Source of the DNA: Bog-756 sp963725275
Lineage (GTDB): Bacteria > Actinomycetota > Acidimicrobiia > Acidimicrobiales > RAAP-2
Assembly (NCBI GenBank): GCA_963725275.1
Contig: CAVRXS010000001.1
Coordinates: 310,001-374,000 of the forward strand
Reading direction: 5' to 3'
DNA: 64,000 nt
Made by a program: the position numbers and the translations under genes. The notes below the pieces were generated by a model that searched no databases, was not told the origin of the DNA, and worked only from the letters and a program-made list of their open reading frames with translations. Positions 16,204 through 25,517 of this stretch are shown piece after piece. The stretch's first letter is position 1, and each line of letters begins with the position of its first letter.

Positions 16204-17313
16204 CTAGGAGATGCTCGGGTTCAACCAGGGCTGGATCGCAGCCAGGACGGCGCCGCTCGGCTCCGGGGCGATGGTCGCCCAGTCGCCGACCCCCGGCGAC
16301 CAGGCATTGGAGAAGGCCGCCGCATACCAACCGGAGAGGTACGCCTGCTCCGCGCAGTCGCACTCCGGGGCCCAGCTGGCCGGGTGGATGCCGAGGATGT
16401 TTTCGATCTGGGTGTGGCCGCCCCCGGGATCGACACCGGCTGCGTCGACCTCGTGGCCGATCTCGAAGCCGATGATCCCTGCCAGTTGGTCGACCGACTC
16501 ACCGGGGTAGACGTACAGAGTGGACACGCCACCGGGCTGGCCCCAGGTGAAGTTGGTGTTGCCGTAGAACCCCGGGGAGGGCGCGTCGGAGATGGGGAGG
16601 AACTGGATCGAGTACCCGGGGATGCTCTGCCACGGGTACCGCACGAGCGCGAGAGCGGCCGCTCCCATCGAGTCGGGGGTGGGGGGAGGAGTCGACGCGG
16701 GCTGGACCGGGACCGTCGTGGTCGGCGCCGGCGCGGTGGGAGCGGGGACGGTGGCAGGGGGCCCGGCTTGGGGAAGCGACGCCGGGGCCGGCGCGGTGGA
16801 AGCGGGGACGGTGGTACCGCTGCCCGCGCTCGGCGTGGTCGTCGTGGATACAGGAGCCGCCGATCCGGCTCGCGGCGGCACGGCGGACGGGTGCGCCGCG
16901 GCACGGTGGGTCGTGGCCGGGTGCGCCGCCGTCCGAGGCGACAGGGCTGTCGTCGCGGCCGCGTTCGTCGTGTTCGGCTTGGCGGCCAACGGGAACAGTA
17001 CGAGTGCGGCGACGATGGCGACGGCGCCCACGACGGTCAGGAACTCGAGACGCAGGAGCGACCGGCGCTGGCTGAAGGTGGCCCGGGCCAGCGTGGCTGC
17101 CAACCCGGGTCGCCGGCGGTCGACGCCGATGTACCCCTCGGAGAGGACCCGTCTCGGATCGTCGAGATCGGCCAGATCAGCGAGCCCGGCGTCCGGAGGT
17201 CCGCCCAGGTCGGAACGGGTCCAGCTCGTCCCTTCCGACGCCCGGTCCGGGACGGGGTCCTTCGTCCCGATCGGCAATTGCGCGTCACGATCACCCCTCA
17301 GTACAGCATCCAT
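16204..17313 (-). CDS. Single-span membrane protein with GYIGVDRRR motif, Pro/Thr linker and peptidase-like outer domain
   Basis: A 369-residue protein. Residues 60-68 read GYIGVDRRR, followed by a transmembrane helix at about 91-111. A Pro/Ala/Thr-rich linker (about 112-215) leads to a globular C-terminal domain with IGFEIGHEVDAAGVD (H287-E288) and a later acidic patch ECDCAEQAY from E317. The HExxD-like element and downstream Glu recall zinc-peptidase folds, but the second histidine of HExxH is missing, so activity is uncertain. The C-terminus should be outside the cell. The next upstream gene shares the GYIGxDRRR motif. Confidence 0.75.
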   Translation of the reverse strand: MDAVLRGDRDAQLPIGTKDPVPDRASEGTSWTRSDLGGPPDAGLADLADLDDPRRVLSEGYIGVDRRRPGLAATLARATFSQRRSLLRLEFLTVVGAVAIVAALVLFPLAAKPNTTNAAATTALSPRTAAHPATTHRAAAHPSAVPPRAGSAAPVSTTTTPSAGSGTTVPASTAPAPASLPQAGPPATVPAPTAPAPTTTVPVQPASTPPPTPDSMGAAALALVRYPWQSIPGYSIQFLPISDAPSPGFYGNTNFTWGQPGGVSTLYVYPGESVDQLAGIIGFEIGHEVDAAGVDPGGGHTQIENILGIHPASWAPECDCAEQAYLSGWYAAAFSNAWSPGVGDWATIAPEPSGAVLAAIQPWLNPSIS

Positions 17314-17406
17314 GCCTCACGATCGGCAGGTCCGGGAGTCATCTGAAGCGCTCCGGTCGAGATCCGTCCGCGGATTCGGGTGCGCTGCGGCCCAGCGCCC
17401 GGATTG

Positions 17407-18063
17407 CTACCGGGCCGGGGTGGAGGGGCGGCGGAGGGCGTCCCGGCGGGCCGCGCGCTCGCTGCGCAGCGCCCTCCGCAACGCCCGGAGGTGGGCCAAC
17501 GCGCGCCGATGGGCCGCCTCGCGGCGGCGCACGCAGGATGCGCCCGAAGCACCGGCCGGCACACAGGCGATCCGTGCCGATGCCGGGGCCGTGCCCCGGG
17601 CTCGCGTCGCGCCGGCGGCGGCCCGTCCAGTCGGGGCGGCCGGCCGGGTCGGGGCGGCCGTTCGGAGGCCGTTCGTCCTGGGGGGCCGGCTCCGGGCCGC
17701 CACCCTGCTCGCTGGTGGTGTCGCCGCGGTGGCGGCCGGGGCGGGGTGGATGGCCATCAGGGTCAGCAGGACCGCGGCCACTGCCGTGACCAGGACGACT
17801 AGGAGCGTCCGGACGATCCCGGACGACCGATCGTGGGAGGGGCTCGTCTCGTGCCGCTTACGAGGAGTCCGGCGACGGTCCGGTCCGATGTAGCCGGGAA
17901 CGATGATCAGGTCCGGGTCGTAGAGGTCATCCAGGAGCCCCGGTGGGATGATGTGGAGCTCGACCGGCCCGACCGTTCCCGGTGGCACCGCAGGCGCCCC
18001 TGGCCACACCGGCTCAGCGAGCAGCGGTCGACCGTGGCCCTGGTCCTGCCCGCGCCCGGTCAT
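17407..18063 (-). CDS. Membrane protein with GYIGPDRRR motif and basic extracytoplasmic tail
   Basis: A 218-residue protein. GYIGPDRRR occupies 57-65, about 20 residues before a transmembrane helix at 84-105. The rest is Ala/Arg/Pro-rich, with a short Cys-containing stretch (ACVPAGASGASC) and an Arg/Leu helix ending RRPSTPAR. The N-terminus contains LHIIPPGLLDDLYDPDLIIV. The motif-spacing-TM layout is the same as in the neighbouring 369-residue protein, so the two may bind the same cytoplasmic partner. The C-terminal sequence is low in complexity; the exact start is uncertain. Function unknown. Confidence 0.65.
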   Translation of the reverse strand: MTGRGQDQGHGRPLLAEPVWPGAPAVPPGTVGPVELHIIPPGLLDDLYDPDLIIVPGYIGPDRRRTPRKRHETSPSHDRSSGIVRTLLVVLVTAVAAVLLTLMAIHPAPAATAATPPASRVAARSRPPRTNGLRTAAPTRPAAPTGRAAAGATRARGTAPASARIACVPAGASGASCVRRREAAHRRALAHLRALRRALRSERAARRDALRRPSTPAR

Positions 18064-18126
18064 GAGCCCGGTATCGGCACTCCGGTCGCCGACCTGGAGC
18101 CCCAGGTCGGCGACCGGACAGGTGGG

Positions 18127-19179
18127 TCAGACGGCCACGCCGAGCGACCGGTACACCCCGGCCGTCGCGAGGGCGTTCCGACGCCAGCTCAACGACCGGA
18201 CCAGACCGGCCCCGCACCGGGCCAGCTCGGCGCGGCGGTCGTCGTCGGCCAGGAGGTCCCGCAGCGTCCCGGTCAGGCCCTCGACATCACCGGGCCGGAA
18301 GGTCGCCGCACCCGGGCCCACCACCTCGTCGACCGACGGCACCGGCGTCGAGACGACCGCGGCACCACAGGCCATGGCCTCGACCGGGGGGAGGCCGAAG
18401 CCTTCGTAGCGTGAGGCGTAGCCCACCAGGGTGGCCGCGCCGTAGAGGGCGGGAAGGTCGGCCTCCGGCACATGGCCGATGGCCAGGACTCCTCGGGGGG
18501 CGCGGGCGCCCCACAGGCCGTGGCCGGTCACGACGAGCGCGACGCCGGCCCGCTCGCACGCCTCGGCGAGGGTGGCCAGGTCCTTGCGGGCCTCGATGTT
18601 GCCCACGTGGAGCACGAACCGCTCGGGCAGCCGGTAGCGGGCGCGGACGTCGGAGACGGCGTCTGCCCGGGCCGGCACCATGTCGTGACCCGGGGCCTCG
18701 TGCACGACCACCGCGTCGCGCCCGGTCAGCGAGCGGACCCGTTCTGCGGTGAACGCGGACACCGCCACCACGACATCTGCCCGCCGCAGCGCAGCCCGGA
18801 CGAGGAGGCGTTCCCCGGCAACCCGATGCCGCGGGAAGGTCCCGGGCACGTCGAAGACGGCCATGTCGTGGACGGTCGACACGGTCGGCCCCGGCCGGCG
18901 AACGGGAAGGTCGACGTCCAGACCGTGGGTCAGGTCGGCCGGACCGAATCCGAGGGCTCCGGCCAGGGCCCGGCGGACTCCCCGGGACTCGCGTGTGACC
19001 AACGGGGTCAGCCCGCTCGGCAGCACGGCCAGTCCCGAGGGCCGGACCGCGACGACGAGCTCGGCGTCGACCACCTCGGTCAGACTCCGGAGCAGCTCCC
19101 TGATGTAGGTGCTCACCCCTCCCCCACTCGCTTCGAGCGGAAGGGCGTTGAGCACCAGGCGCAATCGGCCCGCGGTCAC
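18127..19179 (-). CDS. Glycosyltransferase family 4
   Basis: A 350-residue GT-B enzyme with an N-terminal LVLNALPLEASGGGVSTYI donor loop, a central TVHDMAVFDVPGTFPR of the mannosyl/fucosyl GT4 type and a C-terminal HVGNIEARKDL and SRYEGFGLPPVEAMACG (E-x7-E). Cytoplasmic, expected to add a sugar to the lipid-linked repeat unit. It starts 7 bases after the polymerase stop on the same strand, so the polymerase and this transferase form one unit. Confidence 0.88.
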   Translation of the reverse strand: MTAGRLRLVLNALPLEASGGGVSTYIRELLRSLTEVVDAELVVAVRPSGLAVLPSGLTPLVTRESRGVRRALAGALGFGPADLTHGLDVDLPVRRPGPTVSTVHDMAVFDVPGTFPRHRVAGERLLVRAALRRADVVVAVSAFTAERVRSLTGRDAVVVHEAPGHDMVPARADAVSDVRARYRLPERFVLHVGNIEARKDLATLAEACERAGVALVVTGHGLWGARAPRGVLAIGHVPEADLPALYGAATLVGYASRYEGFGLPPVEAMACGAAVVSTPVPSVDEVVGPGAATFRPGDVEGLTGTLRDLLADDDRRAELARCGAGLVRSLSWRRNALATAGVYRSLGVAV

Positions 19180-19186
19180 CGGGGGC

Positions 19187-20563
19187 TCACCCGGCGGGCA
19201 GCCAAGGTGCCCGGTCGAGACCTGCCGGGGCGGCCTGGCGGGCGTCCCGACCGTCGTGGACCGACGTCGGCGGCTCCGGGTCGTTGCGGTGTGCGTCGGC
19301 CATGCCGAGCGAGATGCCGACGATCACGAACGGGGTGATGCAGAGGGCCCCGATCCAGAACGTGTCGAAGAGCCCGTGCACGTAGTGGGCGGCGAGGATG
19401 GCGACACCCAGCGTGCCGTAGGTGCGCGGGAGCCGGAGCAGGACCCTGATGCTGAAGACGACCAGGCCGACGAATGCCAGCGAGCCGAGCAGCCCGTCGG
19501 AGGCGAGGTTGTCGACGAACACGTTCGGCGGCGGGGTCACCGTGACGAACTGCGGCAGGTTGTAGAACCGCAGTCCCTCCCCGAGGATCGGGCTCAGGTG
19601 CCAGACGTGGATCGCCGCCCCGATCTGGCCGAAGCGGATCGCGACCGAGTTGAACTTGGGATTGTTGCGGGCGGCGAGCTCGAGGCTGTAGTACACGAGG
19701 CCCAGGATGGGAACTGTTGCGACCACGATGAGCTTCGAGCGCCGCCGCACCTCCGGATTGAGCACCACGGCCGTCGCCACCGCGACGACCAGCAGGATGG
19801 CCGACTGACGCGACTGGCAGGCCAGGAGCCCACCAAGGCACAGGTACTTGGCGATCCTGGTCTGGGTCCGGTTCAACGCCATCCACGGAGGGTTGATCTG
19901 GGCGACGGCGATCGCGATCCACAACACCGAGCCGATCGCGTTCTTCTGGTAGACACCCCACTGGGCCGGATGGAAGTGGAGGGTGAACGCGTGCTCGATG
20001 GTGATGACCGCGAGCACCGAGGAGGCGAGGAGAAAGAGTTGCACCGCCTGCCTGGCCCGACCGTTGGTCGCGATGACCCACCCGACCAGCACGCTGCCGG
20101 CGAGATAGGAGAGCCGGTGGAACCACTCGATCATGTCTCCGCGGAACGGATGGTCGACGACCACCAGGATGAGCGCCGCCTCGTACCAGACGATCCCCGC
20201 GAGGAACCGACGCAGGTAGGGGGCCTCGCTCCATCGGACGTGGAACAGACAGACGATCCCACCCACGAAGACGAGGAGATCGGCCACACTCAGGTTGGTG
20301 GTGGCGCCGCCCACCCTCTGGATGAACACTGAGCCCGGGAGCACGATGACCACCAACAGGACCGGGTCGGCGATGAGCACACCGACCACGAGGACCAGAC
20401 CGGCGAGGGCCAACCCGGCGATCGGGCTCACCGCGAGAGCGACCCCCACTCCCACTGCGATCGCGACCACCGCCGCCCAGCTGGTCGAACTGCCGACCAG
20501 TCGTTCGATCCGCGCTGCTCGCGTCGTGTCCGCGGGCGCGGAGGTGGAGGAGTTGCGGGTCAC
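19187..20563 (-). CDS. Wzy / O-antigen-ligase-like polysaccharide polymerase
   Basis: A 458-residue integral membrane protein with about ten to twelve hydrophobic segments and a large periplasm-type loop before the last helices (HLSPILGEGLRFYNLP and TPPPNVFVDNL). This pattern fits the O-antigen ligase/polymerase superfamily, where a conserved loop Arg/His region joins repeat units outside the membrane. The start is GTG 20563. It is followed after 7 bases by a glycosyltransferase and lies divergent to another. No flippase gene is visible in the window, so export may use a distant Wzx. Confidence 0.8.
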   Translation of the reverse strand: MTRNSSTSAPADTTRAARIERLVGSSTSWAAVVAIAVGVGVALAVSPIAGLALAGLVLVVGVLIADPVLLVVIVLPGSVFIQRVGGATTNLSVADLLVFVGGIVCLFHVRWSEAPYLRRFLAGIVWYEAALILVVVDHPFRGDMIEWFHRLSYLAGSVLVGWVIATNGRARQAVQLFLLASSVLAVITIEHAFTLHFHPAQWGVYQKNAIGSVLWIAIAVAQINPPWMALNRTQTRIAKYLCLGGLLACQSRQSAILLVVAVATAVVLNPEVRRRSKLIVVATVPILGLVYYSLELAARNNPKFNSVAIRFGQIGAAIHVWHLSPILGEGLRFYNLPQFVTVTPPPNVFVDNLASDGLLGSLAFVGLVVFSIRVLLRLPRTYGTLGVAILAAHYVHGLFDTFWIGALCITPFVIVGISLGMADAHRNDPEPPTSVHDGRDARQAAPAGLDRAPWLPAG

Positions 20564-20674
20564 GGTGGCGGCTGCGTTGGAGTCATCGGGCCTCTGGCGC
20601 TCGGGTGGAACGCGGGGACGGCACAGCAAGCGTAGCGTTCCAGGGGTGCGCGACCGTGCTCTCTGCGAGACGGA

Positions 20675-21838
20675 GTGGGCACGGTGAGCGCGCACGCCGG
20701 CCCGTCCCCCGACCCTTCCCTGGTGGTCTGCTCCCTCGAGCCGTGGGGGACGGTCCGTCGGAGGATCCGTATCCTCGTCGACGAGCTCGTGGCGCTCGAT
20801 CCCCGCCTGTCCGTGCTCTATGTCTCCCCCGCGTTCGACGTCCTCCACGAGATCCGCCGAGGTGTGTTGCGGCCACGGCCCGGTCGCCGGCTCGAACAGG
20901 TCCACCCCCAGGTCCACGTGCTGCGTCCCCGCAAGTGGCTCCCCCGCTCGCTCGGATCGGCGTCCGACCGGCTCCTCGGCCGCCAGGTGGCGCGGGCTGT
21001 CGACCGGGTCGGACTGCACCACCCGCTGCTGTGGGTCAACGATGCCGCGTATGCGCGCTTCAGCGTGGCCTCGGGTTGGCCGATCATCTACGACGTGACC
21101 GACGATTGGCTGCTCGCCCCCCTCGCTCCGCGCCAGCGCGACCGGCTGCGGGCAGACGACGCCCTCCTGGTCGCGCGGAGCGACGCCGTGGTGGTGTGCT
21201 CACCCGACCTGGCCCGTTCACGGGGGAGCTCCCGCACGGTCGACCTGATCCCGAACGGAGTCGATGTCGAACGCTTCCGGCGCACCGATCCGAGGCCGGC
21301 CGACCTGCCCGAAGGGCCGGTCGCCCTCTACGTGGGCACGCTCCACGAGGAGCGGGTCGATCTCGACCTCCTCGGCGACCTGGCCCGGGCCCGACCCGAC
21401 CTCCAGATCGTGCTGGTCGGACCCGACAACCTGCCCACGGCCGAGAGCGCCCGCCTGGCCGCGATCCCCTCTGTCCACCTCCTCGGCGCCCGGCCCTACG
21501 ACCAGGTACCGGCCTATCTCCGGCACGCCGACGTGGTCATCGTCCCCCACCAGGTCAACCCCTTCACCGAGAGCCTCGACCCGATCAAGGCCTACGAATG
21601 CCTGGCCGCAGGGCGCCCCACGGTGGCCACCCCGGTGGCCGGTTTCCGGGGGCTGGGGCCCCCCGTCGTGATCTCGCCACGGGAATCGTTCGTCGAGGCG
21701 ACCGGCGCGGCGCTGACCCAGGGACCTCCCCCGCCGGGGACGGCCGGGGAGGAAACCCCTGTCCCGACATGGCGGGAGCGGGCCGAGGCGATGGACGCGG
21801 TCATGACACGGGTCCGGGAGCAAGCGTGCGCCCGCTGA
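20675..21838 (+). CDS. Glycosyltransferase (GT4-like)
   Basis: About 387 residues. The C-terminal half carries DLIPNGVDVERFRR, ALYVGTLHEERVDLDLL and the nucleotide-ribose region VNPFTESLDPIKAYECLAAG, where the second half of the E-x7-E motif is present as D-x-x-K-x-x-E, as in TuaH-like transferases. A middle IIYDVTDDW strand-turn is also typical of that group. GTG 20675 or GTG 20684 may be the true start. It is divergent from the polymerase gene and heads a plus-strand set with the chain-length protein and the fused transferase. Confidence 0.82.
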   Translation: MGTVSAHAGPSPDPSLVVCSLEPWGTVRRRIRILVDELVALDPRLSVLYVSPAFDVLHEIRRGVLRPRPGRRLEQVHPQVHVLRPRKWLPRSLGSASDRLLGRQVARAVDRVGLHHPLLWVNDAAYARFSVASGWPIIYDVTDDWLLAPLAPRQRDRLRADDALLVARSDAVVVCSPDLARSRGSSRTVDLIPNGVDVERFRRTDPRPADLPEGPVALYVGTLHEERVDLDLLGDLARARPDLQIVLVGPDNLPTAESARLAAIPSVHLLGARPYDQVPAYLRHADVVIVPHQVNPFTESLDPIKAYECLAAGRPTVATPVAGFRGLGPPVVISPRESFVEATGAALTQGPPPPGTAGEETPVPTWRERAEAMDAVMTRVREQACAR

Positions 21839-21941
21839 CGGGGCCCGCGGCCATCGGCCCGGCCGCGGGTGGGATGCTGCGCACACCTCCGGACAGGCCG
21901 TATCCTCGAATCGTCATTCCCGCACCGAAAGCGAGCATCCA

Positions 21942-23576
21942 CTGACTGCCCACCAGTTCCTCTCGACGCTCTGGCGCCGGAAGCTGACCATCGTGGTCAG
22001 TCTCGTCGTCGCGGTCGTGGCTGCGTTCGCCTATGCCAAGCTCCACACCCCGACCTACGAGTCGAGTGCCCTGGTGCAGATCAACACGCCGGCCCAGGGG
22101 GGCAATTCCGCCTCCTCGCTCACCCTGCCCGATCCGGTCCAGGAGCTCGGGAGCACCGCGGTCCAGCTCCAGGCCGCAAAACTGCTCGGCAACCCGGACG
22201 TCGCGGCAGCCACTGCCGGGGTCACCGGCACGGTCGACCCGACCACCGGGGCACTCACGATCACCGCGTCAGCCCCGACCGCCGAGCAGGCGCAGGCCGT
22301 TGCCAGGGCCTACTCGACCGCCTTCGTGGACCAGATCGGGGTGTTCGTGCAGGGCCAGATCGACAAGATCGGTCTCGCCCTGGGCGAGGTCAGCGCCAAG
22401 ATCGCCGCGCTCCAGTCCCAACCGGGCTCGTCGAGCAACCAGCTGATCACGGCACAGGTGGCGGCCGAGACCCAGACCTACGGAACGCTGCAGGCCGAGC
22501 AGTCCAACATCCAGCTCGGTGTCCCCTACTCCTCGATCCAGGTGGCGGCCGGTCTGCCGGGCGTGCCCACCGGACTCGGCAAGAGCAAGCTGCTCGCCAT
22601 CGGGGTGCTCGCCGGGCTCCTGGTCGGGTGCGGGATCGCGCTGGTGCGCGAGCAGTTCGACGACCGCCTGCGCAACAGCCCGGAGATCGAGTCGGTCATC
22701 GATGCCCCCGTGCTCGCAGAGCTGCCCCAGGACGACGACGTGCGCAACGGAAAGGTGGCGATCGCCATCGTGCAGGCGCCCCAGTCGCCGATGGCCGAGT
22801 CCATCCGCGAGCTGCGGACGAGCCTCCGGGTCCTGCTCGACCAGCACCCGTGCCCGGTGCTGGTCGTGACCAGCCCCGAGCCGGGCGACGGGAAGACGTT
22901 CGTGACCGCCAACCTCGCCGCGGCCTGGGCGCGCAGCGGCAGCAAGGTCATCGCGGTCTCGGCGGACTTCCGCCGTCCCCGCCTCGAGGAGATCTTCGGG
23001 CTCGAAGCGGCCGACCGGCCCGGCCTGGCCGACGTCATCAAGGCCAACTGGAAGTCTGCCGAGCCCGACGGGCCCGGGGGACCCGCCGGTCTGCCGACCC
23101 TCCGCGGCGCCCCTCGGCTCGATCGGGGTGACGGTCGCTCGCCCCGCCGGGACAGCGACGTCGGTCCACCACGCGAGGCGCGCGAACCGGAGCTCGGCAA
23201 CACCTCGGTCGCCGCACATCTGGTAGAGACAGGGATCCAGGGCCTCCAGCTGCTGCCGGTCGGCACCTTCCTCGACAGTCCGAGCGAGCTGTTCGGCAGC
23301 CCGGGAATGCAGCCGGTCATCGACCAGCTGCCTCTGCTGGCCGACGTGGTCCTGCTCGATACCCCCCCTGTGCTGTCCGCCCCGGACACCGCCATCCTCG
23401 GGAGCATGGCGCACGGCGCCGTCCTCGTGGCCACCGAGGGGCGGACGGATCGCACCGACCTCGAACGCACGGTCCACCGGCTGGAGACGACCAACTGTCA
23501 CGTCCTCGGCCTCGTCCTCAACCACGTGCGGCGGATCAACTCGGACGGCTACCGGGCCTACGCCTACAGACAGTGA
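21942..23576 (+). CDS. Chain-length determinant / BY-kinase-like protein (Wzz-CpsD fusion)
   Basis: About 544 residues. An N-terminal Wzz part starts TAHQFLSTLWRRKLTIVVS with a membrane helix, then TPTYESSALVQI; a second helix (LLAIGVLAGLLVGCGIAL) precedes a cytoplasmic P-loop domain. Walker A is PGDGKTF (GDGKT near residue 315), the A' region is VSADFRRPRLEEIFG and Walker B is ADVVLLDTPPVL. The C-terminus has only a short Tyr cluster (GYRAYAYRQ) for autophosphorylation. It should control polymer length with the Wzy-like protein. No ATG/GTG/TTG precedes the Wzz start in frame; CTG 21942 is proposed. GTG 21993 would remove the basic segment ahead of the first helix. Confidence 0.85.
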   Translation: MTAHQFLSTLWRRKLTIVVSLVVAVVAAFAYAKLHTPTYESSALVQINTPAQGGNSASSLTLPDPVQELGSTAVQLQAAKLLGNPDVAAATAGVTGTVDPTTGALTITASAPTAEQAQAVARAYSTAFVDQIGVFVQGQIDKIGLALGEVSAKIAALQSQPGSSSNQLITAQVAAETQTYGTLQAEQSNIQLGVPYSSIQVAAGLPGVPTGLGKSKLLAIGVLAGLLVGCGIALVREQFDDRLRNSPEIESVIDAPVLAELPQDDDVRNGKVAIAIVQAPQSPMAESIRELRTSLRVLLDQHPCPVLVVTSPEPGDGKTFVTANLAAAWARSGSKVIAVSADFRRPRLEEIFGLEAADRPGLADVIKANWKSAEPDGPGGPAGLPTLRGAPRLDRGDGRSPRRDSDVGPPREAREPELGNTSVAAHLVETGIQGLQLLPVGTFLDSPSELFGSPGMQPVIDQLPLLADVVLLDTPPVLSAPDTAILGSMAHGAVLVATEGRTDRTDLERTVHRLETTNCHVLGLVLNHVRRINSDGYRAYAYRQ

Positions 23577-23583
23577 GGCGGCG

Positions 23584-25517
23584 GTGACCGCCGGGGACCG
23601 CCGGCCGGTCACCGTGGTCGTGGTCGCCTACGGCGCACCGGACCTGCTCGACGCGGCGTTGCGCGCGCGCTGCAAGGCGCCTACCCGGTCACCGTCGTCG
23701 ACAACTCCTCCGATCCCGACGTACGGGCGGTGGTCGAGCGCTCCGGCGCCGGTTACGTCGATCCGGGACGGAACCTGGGGTTCGCCGGCGGGGTCAACCT
23801 CGGCACGACCGGTCGGATCGCTCCGGGCACCGACGTGCTGCTCCTCAACCCGGACGCCGCCATCGCCCCCGATGGAGTGGCGCTCCTCCAGCGTTGTCTT
23901 CAGGCCGACGACCGGCTGGCCGCGGTGGCACCGCCCCAGGCCGATCCCACAACCGGCGAACCGGCCCGCGTCGGCTGGCCCTTCCCCTCGCCGTTCGGCG
24001 CCTGGGTCGAGGCGTTGGGGCTCGGCGGGCTCCAACGGCGCACCGACTACCTCATCGGGTCGGTCCTGCTGCTCCGGGGTGAAGCCCTCGCCGATGTGGG
24101 CCCCTTCGACGACCGGTTCTTCCTCTACGCCGAAGAGGCCGACTGGCAGCGTCGGGCCACCGATCGGGGCTGGACGGTCGCGCTCTGTCCAGGGGTCACG
24201 GCAACCCACGTCGGCTCCGGCACGGGCGGGGCGGAGGCCCGGCGCGAGGCCCACTTCCACGCGTCCCACGAGCGCTACCTCCGCAAGCACCACGGCACCG
24301 GTGGCTGGTGGGTCTACCGGAGCGCAGCCCTCGCCGGCGCAGCGGTCCGGGCCGTCGTCCTCCGCGGCGAGCGGCGACGGCGGGCGGCGGCCAGGTTCGC
24401 CCTGTACCGGCGCGGACCCCTTCGGGAGGAGGCGGCCGACGACCGCGCCGTTGCGGGAACCCTCTCGATCGTGCACGTCGTCCTGACCGGCGCGTTCGCC
24501 GGCGTCGAGCGCTACGTCTGCCAGGTTGCCAACGGCCTGGCCGGCCGGGGTCACCGTGTCGAGGTCATCGGGGGGGATCCCTCACGCATGCGCGACGAGC
24601 TCATCCCCTCGGTCGACCACCGGCCGGCGACCTCGGTGCGACGGGGGGTGACCATCCTCGCCGGGCACCGGGACGCCGATCTGATCCACGCCCACATGAC
24701 CGCAGCCGAGGTCGCGGCCTGGCTGGCCCGGCCGGTCGACCGGCGCCCGACCGTCGCCACCCGGCACTTCGCCCACGGGCGCGGCTCGAGCCCGGCCGCA
24801 CGTGCGCTGGCACGGGTCGCCGAGCGGTCCATCGAACGCGACATCGCCATCAGCGCGTACGTGGCCCGGACCATCTCGGGGCCGTCGGTCCTCATCCCGA
24901 ACGGCGTGGCCGAGCGGCCACAGGCCCCCCTCGATGCACCGACCGTCGTGATGCTGCAGCGGCTCGACCGGGAGAAGGCTCCAGACGTCGGCATCCGGGC
25001 ATGGGCGTGCAGTGGGCTGCCCGCCTCGGGATGGACGCTGGTGGTCGCCGGGTCCGGTGTGCTCCGTCCGGACCTCGAGACGCTGGTCCGCACGCTCGGG
25101 TGCGCAGGCAGCGTGTCGTTCGCCGGGCAGGTGGCCGACACCGACGCGCTCCTCGCCCGGTCGTCGATCCTGCTCGCGCCCGCCCCCGGGGAGCCGTTCG
25201 GCCTCTCGGTGGTCGAGGCCATGGCCCACGGCGTGCCCGTGGTGGCGGCCGAGGGTGGAGCCCACCTCGAGACGGTGGGTGGGGCCGGGATCCTCTTCCC
25301 CGCAGGCGACGCCGATGCCGCCGCGCGCGCCCTCGAGGAGCTCGCCGGGGATCCGGCCCTTCGACGGCGGGTGGGTGCCACCCTCCGGGCGCGCCAACTC
25401 GAACGGTTCTCGCTCTCGCGCCACCTCGACCGGCTCGAGGAGCTCTACCGGTCGGTGGCCGTTGCGCCCCGCGGGGCTGCCGCGCCGGCACCTGCTGCGG
25501 AGAGCGCACGCTCGTAG
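23584..25517 (+). CDS. GT2-GT4 fused glycosyltransferase, frame broken at a (GC)5 tract
   Basis: GTG 23584 begins a GT2 domain (PVTVVVVAYGAPDLLDAAL). The frame then breaks at 23661-23670, and the continuation (YPVTVVDNSSDPDVRAVV) is in a second frame. With one GC unit fewer, the reading is one 643-residue protein. The GT2 half has DVLLLNPDAAIAPDG and FFLYAEEADWQRRA, as in rhamnosyltransferase-like enzymes. From about residue 295 a GT4 domain follows (LSIVHVVLTGAFAGVERYV ... PGEPFGLSVVEAMAHG). A bifunctional enzyme adding two successive sugars is likely. It follows the BY-kinase gene by 7 bases and overlaps the convergent GT4 gene by 73 bases. Confidence 0.82.
23661..23670. repeat. (GC)5 dinucleotide tract at the frame break
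   Basis: Ten bases of alternating GC lie exactly where the two halves of the fused glycosyltransferase change frame. Four units give an open frame (codons TTG CGC GCG CTG CAA), five units do not. This could be a slippage switch or a sequencing error. Confidence 0.6.
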
